Positions 1 through 8,473 of a stretch of DNA of 64,000 nt are shown one piece after another; position 1 is the first letter of the stretch; each line of letters starts with the position of its first letter. Under the pieces are notes generated by a model. That model was not told the DNA's origin, searched no databases, and saw only the letters and a program-made list of their open reading frames with translations. Made by a program: the position numbers and the translations under genes. The DNA is from Herbaspirillum sp. RV1423 (GTDB taxonomy: Bacteria; Pseudomonadota; Gammaproteobacteria; Burkholderiales; Burkholderiaceae_D), in NCBI RefSeq assembly GCF_000577615.1, contig NZ_CBXX010000005.1, positions 62,001-126,000 of the forward strand, in the 5' to 3' direction.

Positions 1-384
1 GGTGACGCCGAGGACGCGTGCGGCGTTTTCGAGCTGCTTGTCGACGTTTTCAAATGCGGCGCGCGCCGATTTCAGCACCAGCGGAAACGCCACGACGGTC
101 GAGGCGATCACCGCGCCTTGCCAGGTAAACACCAGTTCGATGCCAAGCCCGGACAGCCACGCGCCGAAGGTGCCGCGCTTGCCGAACAGCACCAGCAGGT
201 AATAGCCGAGCACCGTCGGCGGCAGCACCAGCGGCAGCGTGAGGATGGAGTCGATCAGGTCGCGCAGCGGCGAACGCCAGCGCGACAGCCCGTAGGCTGC
301 CGCGACGCCGAGAAAGAGATTGAGCACCGTTGCCCAGCCCGCAACTTTCAGCGAGAGCAGCAACGGGGTCCAGACTGAACCCAT
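1..384 (-). CDS. modB: Molybdate ABC transporter permease ModB (3' part missing)
   Basis: This is the first 128 codons of the inner-membrane permease of the ModABC molybdate importer; the rest lies beyond the left edge. Read leftward from ATG at 384, it begins MGSVWTPLLLSLKVAGWATV. It has hydrophobic segments and the ModB-typical stretch LTLPLVLPPTVLGYYLL, followed by FPLVLKSARAAFENVD, which leads into the EAA loop that contacts ModC. It starts 44 bases after the stop of modA on the same strand, so modA and modB should be one operon, with modC expected further left. No defect is visible in the part present. Confidence 0.93.
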   Translation of the reverse strand, partial: MGSVWTPLLLSLKVAGWATVLNLFLGVAAAYGLSRWRSPLRDLIDSILTLPLVLPPTVLGYYLLVLFGKRGTFGAWLSGLGIELVFTWQGAVIASTVVAFPLVLKSARAAFENVDKQLENAARVLGVT

Positions 385-428
385 AAATTAGACGCCAATC
401 AAGCGAGAAATAACCAGCCCGCAGCGTA

Positions 429-1214
429 TCAGGGTTTCAGGAAACCGTAACGCGCCAGCACAGCCTGGCCTGCGGGCGATTGCACATAGGCCAGGTATTT
501 GTTGGCCAGTTCGGTCTGGGTGGTGCTTGCCGTGACGGCGATCGGATAGGTGGCCGGCGTATCGGAAGGGATGCGGATGACGACCTTGACCTTGTCCGGC
601 ATGACAGCGGCGTCGGTAGCGAAGACGAAGCCGGCTTCAACTTCACCGCGCGCGACGTAATCCAGACTTTGGCGCACGTTTTGCGCCATGACGCCCTTGG
701 CAAGCACGGCGTCCCACAGTCCGGCATTTTCCAGTGCGGTCTTGGTGTAGCGGCCGAACGGCACCGAGGCCGGGTTGCCGAGCGCCACTTTCTTGACGCT
801 GGCCTGCATCAGGTCTTTCAGGCTGCTCAGCGATAAGCTGCTGTCGTTCGGCACGATCAGCACGATCTGGTTGGCGGCGAAATTCTTGCGCGTGGCCGGT
901 TGCACGGCTTTCTCGGCAACCGCCTTGTCCATGGCGGTCTGGTCGGCCGAAGCGAACACGTCGGCCGGCGCGCCGCGCACGATTTGCTGCATCAGGATGT
1001 CGGATGCGCCGAAGTTGTTGATGACCTTGACGCCAGGGTTTTGCTGCTCGAAAGCTGTGCCCAGATCCTTGAATGCATTGGTCAGGCTGGCTGCGGCGGA
1101 AACCACCAGATCGGCGGCGTGCGCAGGCATGGCGGCAAAAGGCAGCGTCAGCAGGGCGAGCGAGGCGGACGCAGCAAAACGACGCAGTTTTTGTGCGGCA
1201 AGAGAGGTGGGCAT
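429..1214 (-). CDS. modA: Periplasmic molybdate-binding protein ModA
   Basis: This is the substrate-binding protein that delivers molybdate to ModBC. The frame is open much further upstream, but the start at 1214 is chosen because it gives a clean Sec signal peptide (MPTSLAAQKLRRFAAS..., cleavage after MPAHA) and has AGGAACC ahead of it. The mature protein opens with ADLVVSAAASLTNAFKDL, the ModA signature in which Ser and Ala residues line the oxyanion site. Family features such as FASADQTAMDKA and RQSLDYVARGEVEAGFVFATDA follow. The length of 261 residues is normal for the family. Upstream lies a ModE-type box, so repression when molybdate is plentiful is likely. Confidence 0.95.
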   Translation of the reverse strand: MPTSLAAQKLRRFAASASLALLTLPFAAMPAHAADLVVSAAASLTNAFKDLGTAFEQQNPGVKVINNFGASDILMQQIVRGAPADVFASADQTAMDKAVAEKAVQPATRKNFAANQIVLIVPNDSSLSLSSLKDLMQASVKKVALGNPASVPFGRYTKTALENAGLWDAVLAKGVMAQNVRQSLDYVARGEVEAGFVFATDAAVMPDKVKVVIRIPSDTPATYPIAVTASTTQTELANKYLAYVQSPAGQAVLARYGFLKP

Positions 1215-1254
1215 GAAGGTTCCTGTGTTCTTGATAGGGGAGTGCGTAGCTGTT

Positions 1255-1278
1255 CGGAATATACGTAAGGATATAACG
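1255..1278. promoter_or_regulatory. Candidate ModE box between modA and modE-like gene
   Basis: CGGAATAT, an 8-base spacer, then ATATAACG. The right half is a perfect ModE half-site and the left half matches CGTTATAT at 6 of 8 positions. It lies about 40 bases upstream of modA (minus strand) and about 60 bases upstream of the modE-like start (plus strand). It could therefore control both directions. The call rests on the pattern and its position only. Confidence 0.7.
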
Positions 1279-1340
1279 ATAGTCAATCCGCCGTAGGGAA
1301 ACCATGCAATTTGCTGCATGGGCTTGCTACAATCGCGTCC

Positions 1341-1694
1341 ATGACACATTCCAAGACCGTAAGACTGCGCGTAATGCAAGGCGACACGATTGCCTTCGGG
1401 CCCGGCAAAGCTGCATTGCTGCTGGCCATCGAACGTACCGGCTCGATTTCCGCGGCAGCGCGGGAAATGGAGATGTCCTACCGGCGCGCCTGGCTGCTGG
1501 TCGAAGAAATGAACCGTTGCTTCAACCGGCCGTTGGTGGAAACCGCAACCGGTGGCGCCAAGGGCGGCGGGGCCAGCATTACCGACCTGGCGCGCGATGT
1601 GGTCGCGTGCTATCAGCGCATGCAAAAGAAAGCCGACAGCGCGGTCGAAAAAGACATGCTTTACCTGCGTTCCCTGATCGTCGACAAGGACTGA
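1341..1694 (+). CDS. modE: ModE-like winged-helix regulator, DNA-binding domain only
   Basis: A 117-residue protein matching the N-terminal winged helix of ModE: RLRVMQGDTIAFGPGKAALLLAIERTGSISAAAREMEMSYRRAWLLVEEMN, then GGAKGGGASITDLA. This half of ModE dimerises and binds DNA. The C-terminal di-Mop (TOBE) domains that bind molybdate in E. coli ModE are absent; the frame simply stops after the helix that follows the wing. Short one-domain homologues are known in proteobacteria. The start at 1341 is used because the family begins close to this point; an upstream in-frame ATG exists at 1311. It is divergent from modAB with a ModE-type box between, so autoregulation and control of modAB are inferred. 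Confidence 0.85.
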   Translation: MTHSKTVRLRVMQGDTIAFGPGKAALLLAIERTGSISAAAREMEMSYRRAWLLVEEMNRCFNRPLVETATGGAKGGGASITDLARDVVACYQRMQKKADSAVEKDMLYLRSLIVDKD

Positions 1695-1701
1695 CCGGTC
1701 G

Positions 1702-3438
1702 ATGCGCAACTTTTACCTCAAGTGCCGTTTCCGTCTGCAGAACACCCTGCGCATGTCCGAAAGCCATGCAATGCTGCTGTGGGCTGCCGTCATCGGTTTC
1801 GTCGGCGCGCTGGCGACGATTGCCTTTCGCGAATGCATCAGCGGGGTGCAGTATCTGCTGACCGGGCATAGCGGCAGCTTCGTCGAGATCGCCAAAGGCC
1901 TGTCCTGGCAAATGCGCGTGCTGCTGCCTGCCGGCGGCGGCATCGTGGCTGGCCTGATCCTGGTGTGGGCCAAACGCATGCCGGCCGGCGCCGCTTCCGA
2001 TTACATGGAGGCCGTGGCGATCGGCGACGGCCATATTCCCGTGCGGCATACCTTGCTGCGCAGCCTGTCGTCGCTGGCCACCGTCGGTTCCGGCGGCTCG
2101 ATCGGGCGGGAAGGGCCGATGGTGCAACTGGCGGCGCTGTGCGCGTCGCTAGTGGGGCGCTTCGCCCATTTCCCGGCGTCGCGTATGCGCCTGTTGGTCG
2201 CCTGCGGCGCGGCGGCAGGCATCACCTCCGCCTACAATGCACCGATCGCCGGCGCGTTCTTCGTGACTGAAATCGTGCTCGGCGCGCTGGTCATGGAGAG
2301 TTTCGGCCCGGTGGTGGTGGCCTCCGTGGTGGCCAACATCACCATGCGCGAGCTGCCGGGCTACAAGCCAGCCTACGAGATGCCGTACTTCCCGGAAATC
2401 AGCGGTGTCGAGATCATGCTGTTTGTCGTGCTGGGAATACTCGCCGGCCTGCTGGCGCCGCAATTCCTGCGTTTGCTCGATCTCGGCAAGAAGCTGTTCC
2501 AGAAGACGCGCCTGCCGTTGCCGCTCCGGCTGGGCGTAGGCGGTTTGCTGGTGGGCTTGTTGTCGGTACGGGTGCCAGAGGTTTGGGGTAACGGCTACAG
2601 TGTCGTCAATTCGTTGTTGCATACCGACTGGCTGTGGTCGACGGTGCTGGTCGTGCTGATTTACAAGATCGTCGCCACCGTGCTGACGGCCGGTTCGGGC
2701 GCGGTCGGCGGGATTTTCACGCCGACCTTGTTCGTGGGCGCCGCCATCGGTTTCCTGTTCGGCGATATGGCGCACGCGCTATGGCCGCATGCGGTTTCCC
2801 AACCGTTCGCCTATGCGATGGTGGGAATGGGCGCGTTCCTGGCGGCGACCACCAATGCGCCGTTGATGGCGATCCTGATGATCTTCGAAATGACGCTGAG
2901 CTACCAGGTGGTGCTGCCGCTGATGCTGTCTTGCGTGGTCGCTTATTTCATCGCCCGCAGCCTAGACGCCAATTCGATGTACGAAATCACGCTGAAGCGC
3001 CATCGCGACGCAGCCGAGCGTGTCCGCCTGCGCGGCACCCACATGAGCGAGCTGATCAAGCCGGCCGAGACGGTGTTGCACATGGATGCGCCGTTTTCCG
3101 AAGTGACCCGGATTTTTTTGCAGTACCCGGTCAAATATATCTATATCACCGATTCGGATAATCGCTACCTTGGCGTGGTCGCCTTGCAGGACGTGACTTC
3201 GCTGCTGCTCGACAAGGACGACACTGCCACCAAGCGGGCGGGAGATTTCATGCGAACGCATTTTCTGCACGAAGTGACGCCGGACATGTCGCTGGGCGAA
3301 GCACTACAGTTGTTTCTCGATCATCAGGGAGAACGCTTGCCGGTCATCGCCAGCGTCGAGAATCCGCAATTGCTGGGCGTGGTTTTCAAGACATCTTTGC
3401 TGGACGCCTATTTTCGTCTGGACCGTTCTGGCGAATAG
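1702..3438 (+). CDS. CLC-family chloride channel/antiporter with C-terminal CBS pair
   Basis: A 578-residue membrane protein of the voltage-gated chloride channel (CLC) family. Visible motifs are GSGGSIGREGP, with the gating glutamate at about E137, and GSGAVGGIFTPTLFVGAAIG, which lines the anion path. After the transmembrane body, about residues 445-575 form two CBS repeats (TVLHMDAPFSEVTRIFLQYP... and ...DMSLGEALQLFLDHQGERLPV), which in other CLC proteins bind adenine nucleotides. At the place of the E. coli ClcA internal proton glutamate (E203) the sequence reads NAPIAGAFFVTEIV, so E202 is kept but E203 is Ile. The GSGIP motif is also replaced, by GAASD. Channel versus antiporter activity therefore cannot be assigned. 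The start is 7 bases after the modE-like stop, so co-transcription is possible. Confidence 0.88.
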   Translation: MRNFYLKCRFRLQNTLRMSESHAMLLWAAVIGFVGALATIAFRECISGVQYLLTGHSGSFVEIAKGLSWQMRVLLPAGGGIVAGLILVWAKRMPAGAASDYMEAVAIGDGHIPVRHTLLRSLSSLATVGSGGSIGREGPMVQLAALCASLVGRFAHFPASRMRLLVACGAAAGITSAYNAPIAGAFFVTEIVLGALVMESFGPVVVASVVANITMRELPGYKPAYEMPYFPEISGVEIMLFVVLGILAGLLAPQFLRLLDLGKKLFQKTRLPLPLRLGVGGLLVGLLSVRVPEVWGNGYSVVNSLLHTDWLWSTVLVVLIYKIVATVLTAGSGAVGGIFTPTLFVGAAIGFLFGDMAHALWPHAVSQPFAYAMVGMGAFLAATTNAPLMAILMIFEMTLSYQVVLPLMLSCVVAYFIARSLDANSMYEITLKRHRDAAERVRLRGTHMSELIKPAETVLHMDAPFSEVTRIFLQYPVKYIYITDSDNRYLGVVALQDVTSLLLDKDDTATKRAGDFMRTHFLHEVTPDMSLGEALQLFLDHQGERLPVIASVENPQLLGVVFKTSLLDAYFRLDRSGE

Positions 3439-3625
3439 GTCGCAAAATGCTTGTCGGCCGCTTTGTAACATTCCTGAGGCGGGCTGACAATTCTCCAGGC
3501 AACCTTGTTAGAATGCGAAGCTAAATGTGAAAAACTATCAAGACGCGCAAGACGATGTGCGATCTTGAAGCAAACGCAGATGCAGCCGACGTTGGCAATT
3601 AACATATCAAGGATTCAAAGGATTT

Positions 3626-4513
3626 ATGCTGAGTTACCGCCATGCCTTTCATGCTGGCAATCATGCTGATGTGCTCAAGCACATGGTGACGATCCAACTG
3701 TTGCGCTACCTCGGCCAAAAAGAAACTCCTTACATGGTGATCGATACCCATGCCGGCGCAGGCGTCTACGCGCTGGATGGGAATTACGCCAGCAAGAACG
3801 CAGAATATGAGACCGGCATCGCCCCCCTGTGGGAGCGTACCGATCTGCCGGAAGCCGTTGCCGACTACGTGCAACTGGTGAAGGGCCTCAATCCCAGCGG
3901 CAAGATGCGTTATTACCCGGGTTCGCCTTATTGCGCCAACCAGGTGATGCGCGAGCAGGACCGGCTGCGCCTGTTCGAGTTGCATCCAACCGAAAGCAAG
4001 GTGCTGGCCGATAATTTCCGCAAGCTCGAAGCGCATGCCGCCGAGCAGGGTAAACGTCCGGCCGGGCGCGGTAAGCGCGTCATGATCGAGCGCGGCGACG
4101 GTTTTCTGGCGTTGAAAGCCTTGTTGCCGCCGCCGTCGCGGCGCGCGCTGGTCCTGATCGATCCGCCTTACGAGGACAAGCGCGACTACCAGCGCGTCAA
4201 GGAGACCCTGCAGGATGCGTTGGTGCGGTTTCCTACCGGCACATATGCGGTCTGGTATCCTGTGCTGCATAGAATCGAGTCGAAGCAGTTTTCGGACCGG
4301 CTCAAGCGTCTCGGTGCCAAGAGCTGGCTCAATGTCACGTTATCGATCAGTTCGCCTTCCCCGGATGGCTTTGGCCTGCACACCAGCGGCATGTTCGTGC
4401 TGAATCCGCCGTGGACGCTGGAAGCCACGCTCAAAGACGTCATGCCGTATCTGGTCAAGGTGCTGGGGCGCGACAGTGGTGCGGGTTTCGTTCTGGAATC
4501 GGGAGAAACCTGA
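3626..4513 (+). CDS. rlmJ: 23S rRNA (adenine-2030-N6)-methyltransferase RlmJ
   Basis: RlmJ methylates N6 of A2030 in 23S rRNA using S-adenosylmethionine. The family N-terminus MLSYRHAFHAGNHADVLKHM is intact, as are the SAM-binding region (MVIDTHAGAGVYAL) and the catalytic DPPY motif at residues 179-182 (LIDPPYEDKRDY). The length of 295 residues is slightly above the usual 280 or so, explained by a basic insert near residues 138-151 (AEQGKRPAGRGKR). It is preceded by a 187-base gap and appears to be a single-gene unit; the next gene on the strand begins about 150 bases downstream. Confidence 0.95.
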   Translation: MLSYRHAFHAGNHADVLKHMVTIQLLRYLGQKETPYMVIDTHAGAGVYALDGNYASKNAEYETGIAPLWERTDLPEAVADYVQLVKGLNPSGKMRYYPGSPYCANQVMREQDRLRLFELHPTESKVLADNFRKLEAHAAEQGKRPAGRGKRVMIERGDGFLALKALLPPPSRRALVLIDPPYEDKRDYQRVKETLQDALVRFPTGTYAVWYPVLHRIESKQFSDRLKRLGAKSWLNVTLSISSPSPDGFGLHTSGMFVLNPPWTLEATLKDVMPYLVKVLGRDSGAGFVLESGET

Positions 4514-4665
4514 CATGGATTGCATCGACGGGGCATTCGCCGGCGCGGTTGGATGTCGTTTTATCCGTGCAATGTTTTCTGGTGCCGCATCAGGGCATGC
4601 AGCAGCAAGTCGTGCCGGGAATGCATTGTTTGCCAAAGTACTGCGGTAATCTAAAACAAGAAATC

Positions 4666-5996
4666 ATGACTGAATCGTCTCCTGATCACGCTGCTCCGGC
4701 GCACCATGCCCATGATTTTTTCCTGGCCCGACAACCGATCCTCAATCGCGAGCAGGAGCTGATCGGTTACGAACTGCTGTTCCGCAATGCCGCCTTCGGC
4801 CCGGCCAACGTCAATGATGACGTGTCGGCAACGGCGTCCGTGATCGCCCACGCTTCCGAACTGGGCCTCAACAACGTCATCGGCAACCTGCACGGCTTCA
4901 TCAACGTCGATGCGACGGTGCTGATGAGCGACTTCATCAACTTCCTGCCGACCGACAAGGTCGTGCTGGAAATCCTAGAGACGGTCAAGGTCACGCCCGA
5001 ACTGGTCAAGCGCGTCAGCGAACTGGTGCGCGCTGGTTATGTGTTTGCGCTCGACGACGTGATCGCCGAATCGGAAGACATTGCTCATTGGTCAAGATCA
5101 TCAAGATCGATGTCATGGAGCTGGATTCCAGCAAGTTGCTCAAGCTGAGCATGCATTTCAAACGCGCGCAAAAGATGCTGCTGGCCGAAAAAGTCGAGAC
5201 GGTGGGACAGTTCCGCGACTGCGTGACCTTCGGTTTCGATTACTTTCAGGGATATTACTTCGCCAAGCCGGTGATCCTGCAGGGCAAGAAGCTGGAGGCG
5301 TCCAAGATCGTCATCATGCACATCCTGACGCTGCTGGTGCGCAATGTCGACAACGGCGAAGTAGTGCGTTATATCAAGCGCGACGTAGCCTTGAGCCTGA
5401 CCCTGCTGCGGCTGGTGAATACGCCGGTATACGGCTTCATGAAGCACATCGATTCGCTTGGCCAGGCGTTGATCGTGCTAGGCCGCCGCCAATTGAAGCG
5501 CTGGCTGCAGATCCTGCTGTTCGCCAACACCGAGAAGGACAAGGCGCACTCGCTGTCACCCTTGCTGATCCTGGCGGCGACGCGCGGCAAGATGCTGGAG
5601 CTGATCGCCGAGAAGTTGCGTCCGGGGCGCCGCAAGATGTCCGAGATCGCTTTCACGGTCGGCATTATGTCGCTCGTCGACGCCTTGTTCGGTATGAACA
5701 TGGAAGCCATCCTGGTCCAGATCACCGTCAGTGCCGAAATCCGCGATGCCTTGCTGTTTCGTACCGGGTTTTACGGCGAGATCCTGCAACTGGCCGAATT
5801 TACCGAACAGGCTGACAAGAGCAGCCAGCAGATGATTGAATTGCTGTCCTCGCTGCAACTGACGGCTGAGGACTTCTATGAGTTGGAAACCCAGGCGTTT
5901 GAATGGGGCAACAACATTTCTTCCAACATGGGCCATGCGCCGGCCAAAAAAACTGAAGACCCCGGCAGCGCGACCGACATCACGGAGCCGGAATAA
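4666..5996 (+). pseudogene. EAL-HDOD signalling protein interrupted by a frameshift near 5086
   Basis: Two overlapping frames together make one EAL-HDOD protein of about 440 residues (CdgJ/YuxH-like). Frame one from ATG 4666 reads MTESSPDHAAPAHHAHDFFLARQPILNREQ... and gives the EAL-like N-terminus (YELLFRN in place of a catalytic EAL) through to VFALDDVIAESEDIAHW. It then runs into nonsense and stops at 5148. The expected continuation LVKIIKIDVMELDSSKLL resumes from 5088 in the -1 frame, followed by FGFDYFQGYYFAKP and a full HDOD domain (ALSLTLLRLVNTPVYG, LGRRQLKRWLQILLF) to the stop at 5996. Restoring the frame needs one extra base (or 3n+1) at about 5086-5090. No slippery heptamer is visible there, so a real mutation or a sequencing error is more likely than programmed frameshifting. 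The second half alone would start at TTG 5088. Confidence 0.8.
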
Positions 5997-6050
5997 GCAC
6001 CACTGGCAAGAGGGACACGGTGCAGGGGCCGCAGGATCGATGCCGGGATG

Positions 6051-6638
6051 TCAGTTGCGGTCGCGCCGTCTTGCAGCATATTTCCTGATCATGCGCGCCA
6101 GGCGGTTGCCTTGGCCATTCCCATTTTGCCAGCGCTGTCTGAGCGCCTCCCACCATTGTCGCCGCATGGCGGCGAACGCGGCAACGCCGGCTTCGATCTG
6201 TTGCCAGGCTTGCGTGGCGCGCAGTTGCCCGATCATCCTGTCCTTGAAACGAAGCACGGCGTTGCGGCAGCGCACAAACCAAGGCAGGGACAGCAGGGCT
6301 TTTTGGGTCAGCGCGTAAAGGCGAGCCACCAGCGCCGTGCCCAACACCTTGGCGGCAATGACGACAGCCAGTCCCAGCGTGGGATGGCCGTGCGCAATCG
6401 ACAGCAGGGCAAGAATCTTGACCGGCAGCAGCAACAGGCTGGGCAGGAGGAATACAGCCAGCGCGGCGTAGGGTGAAAAATTGCTGATCCAGGACTCCAG
6501 GCGGGCCACGAAAGGGATCAGCGGCAGGCGCGCCAGCACGCGTTTGCTTGCGTTCCACAGCCACTCCTCGAACAGCAGGAGGATGGCTGCGGTGTAGATC
6601 AATGGCGCAAGCAGGTATTTTCTGGTCTTGTGCGGCAA
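6051..6638 (-). CDS. Conserved membrane protein of unknown function
   Basis: A 195-residue protein with TTG as the likely start at 6638, preceded by AAGGA. It has a hydrophobic segment near residues 8-24 (LLAPLIYTAAILLLFEEW) and two more near 55-110 (YAALAVFLLPSLLLLPVKILALLSI and LGLAVVIAAKVLGTALVARLYAL). A basic, Trp/Arg-rich C-terminal tail follows (RRQWWEALRQRWQ...). I recognise no family with a known function. It is convergent with the EAL-HDOD gene and oriented with the methylglyoxal synthase gene, about 100 bases downstream of that gene's stop, so it may share its transcript. Confidence 0.75.
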   Translation of the reverse strand: MPHKTRKYLLAPLIYTAAILLLFEEWLWNASKRVLARLPLIPFVARLESWISNFSPYAALAVFLLPSLLLLPVKILALLSIAHGHPTLGLAVVIAAKVLGTALVARLYALTQKALLSLPWFVRCRNAVLRFKDRMIGQLRATQAWQQIEAGVAAFAAMRRQWWEALRQRWQNGNGQGNRLARMIRKYAARRRDRN

Positions 6639-6740
6639 GGAGCGGTCCTTATGGATGCGGGAGCGACTTCAGCATATGTTGGGCAAGCACCCGAAAAACA
6701 AGCCGGTCCCGCAGCGGGACGTTTCTGATGGTTTTGAACC

Positions 6741-7631
6741 TTAACGCACCTGGCGCTGCTTGATCAGGCTCAGCCAGCGGTCGCCCCATTTTTCATCGCT
6801 CATGCACGACGCATATTCGGTCACTGTGCGCGCCGCGCGTTCCAGCAACTGGATGTCGGCTTCATGCTGGCGCGCCACATGTGGATCTTCCAGGAACAGC
6901 ACGCGACGGCATTCGTGTTCGAGTATCAGTTCGGCGATCTGCGCATCGCCGCCCAGCGGGCCGCTCAGGAAAGGTTTGACCCAGTTGCGGCCGGCTTCGC
7001 CCTTGATCTTGACCGCGAGTTCATTGAGCAGACCGCCGGTGGTGCCGGTCGCGCAACGGAAGGCAAAGCTGTCGAGCACCTCGAAGTGGCGTTCGGCCAA
7101 GGCCAGCATGCGCGCTTTCATTGAATCATGGGCGATCAGCGCAATGCCTTCGTTGGCGAGGTTGAAAGAAGCGTCGAGTGTGCGATCCGGTTCCGCGCCA
7201 ACGGCAATCGCTTCCAGCTCGAACCACTCCTGCGCCCCGGCCAGGGTCGACAGGAAAGGTTTGCCGTGGATTACGCACTGACGCTTCAGCGCCACCGCCT
7301 CGGGAAAGGTCGAGGACGGATCGACCGGATCGATCAGGTAAATGATGGCATCCAGTTTGCGTGCCGGATCGCTGTCGACCACGCGCGACACCAGTTTCAT
7401 CAGCCCGCCCTGGCGGCCATAGGGAAAGCGTTCGAGATGCGGATAGCCCGGCAGCAGGCCGAGCTGGCCGATGGCATCGAGCGTGCGGCCGACGACGACC
7501 AGTTCCGGCTGCAGGGCTTCGATGCGCGCGCGCGAGCCCTGGAGCAATTGCACCAGCGCCGAGTTGGGGGCGTCCTGATGGGCTCGGTTGGCGGCCAGGC
7601 CGATGCGATAGCGAGTGGAAGATGAAGACAT
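6741..7631 (-). CDS. mgsA: Methylglyoxal synthase with a degenerate second MGS domain
   Basis: Methylglyoxal synthase converts dihydroxyacetone phosphate to methylglyoxal and phosphate. With the start at 7631 (MSSSSTRYRIGLAANRAH) it is 296 residues, about twice the E. coli enzyme. The C-terminal half holds the catalytic signature: IALIAHDSMK (about 163-172), ATGTTGG (194-200), SGPLGGDAQIAEL with the catalytic Asp near 229, and QHEAD with His 256. The N-terminal half aligns with the same fold (IGLAANRAH..., VVGRTLDAIG, YGRQGGLMKLVSRVV, LDAIIYLIDPVDP) but lacks the GGD aspartate and the histidine, so it looks like an inactive duplicate. A longer frame to 7694 is possible, with no better signal. 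The gene is divergent from greB. Confidence 0.88.
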   Translation of the reverse strand: MSSSSTRYRIGLAANRAHQDAPNSALVQLLQGSRARIEALQPELVVVGRTLDAIGQLGLLPGYPHLERFPYGRQGGLMKLVSRVVDSDPARKLDAIIYLIDPVDPSSTFPEAVALKRQCVIHGKPFLSTLAGAQEWFELEAIAVGAEPDRTLDASFNLANEGIALIAHDSMKARMLALAERHFEVLDSFAFRCATGTTGGLLNELAVKIKGEAGRNWVKPFLSGPLGGDAQIAELILEHECRRVLFLEDPHVARQHEADIQLLERAARTVTEYASCMSDEKWGDRWLSLIKQRQVR

Positions 7632-7795
7632 GGAAATGGCTGAAGGGTGCAGTGAAATGAACGTTGTTCCCGATTGCGAACGCAGCCGCATCAATTGGAG
7701 TTATCGGCAAAATGCGTTCTCGGGAACTTTAACATACCGCTACAATGATAAACAGGCCGCATGGCCTGTATTGACCGGAATATGCAAGCGAAAAC

Positions 7796-8353
7796 ATGAA
7801 TAAAGCATTCGTAAAAGAATCCGACGGCGACGATGACGACGAACTGGCGTTGCCGGCGATACCTGCCGGCGCCAAGAACTATATGACGCCGCTGGGCCAC
7901 AAGCGCATCAAGGATGAGCTGCTGCACCTGATTGACGTCGATCGTCCGGAAGTGGTGCGTATCGTGCATTGGGCCGCCTCCAACGGCGACCGCTCGGAAA
8001 ATGGCGACTACATCTACGGCAAGCGCCGCCTGCGCGAAATCGACCGGCGCATCCGCTTTCTGACCAAGCGCCTCGACATCGCCGAGGTGGTGGATCCGAC
8101 TGTCCATCACGGCAACGACCAGATATTTTTCGGCGCCACCGTGACCTATGAAAACCAGGACGGCGTCGCGCATACCGTGACCATCGTCGGCATCGATGAA
8201 CTCGATCCGCTCAATGGCAAGATCAGTTGGATCTCGCCGGTGGCGCGCACCCTCACCAAGGCACGCGAAGGCGACGAAGTGACGCTGCAGACACCGGCGG
8301 GCGTAGAACAGTTGACCATCCTTGAGGTCAGCTATCCGGCGCCGCAAGACTGA
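7796..8353 (+). CDS. greB: Transcription elongation factor GreB
   Basis: GreB rescues backtracked RNA polymerase by stimulating cleavage of the nascent RNA. The 185-residue protein has an acidic N-terminal extension (residues 8-16, ESDGDDDDE). Next comes the coiled-coil domain with MTPLGHKRIKDEL and the tip motif GDRSENGDYIYGKRRLREIDRRIRFL, whose acidic tip enters the polymerase secondary channel. The C-terminal FKBP-like domain follows (FFGATVTYENQDGVAHTVTIVG, KISWISPVARTL, EGDEVTLQTPAG). YIYGKRRLREID is typical of GreB rather than GreA. It has its own promoter region opposite mgsA and is followed by a 120-base gap. Confidence 0.95.
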   Translation: MNKAFVKESDGDDDDELALPAIPAGAKNYMTPLGHKRIKDELLHLIDVDRPEVVRIVHWAASNGDRSENGDYIYGKRRLREIDRRIRFLTKRLDIAEVVDPTVHHGNDQIFFGATVTYENQDGVAHTVTIVGIDELDPLNGKISWISPVARTLTKAREGDEVTLQTPAGVEQLTILEVSYPAPQD

Positions 8354-8473
8354 GGTCCGACTGAACGCACCCGAACACCGCATTGCCGTAGGACCTTGGA
8401 ACGGATTCTGCTTCCTCCGTCCTTGCCGTGCAGCGCCACGCCCCGATTTCCTGATTGAAACAAAGGTAAGTCC

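Noticed and set aside
429-1709. Long 5' extension of modA across the modE-like gene
   Set aside because: The signal peptide and ribosome site at 1214 fix the start; the extension runs antisense through the modE-like gene.
5080-5095. Programmed -1 frameshift in the EAL-HDOD gene
   Set aside because: No X-XXY-YYZ slippery heptamer or following pseudoknot is evident; a one-base loss or error is simpler.
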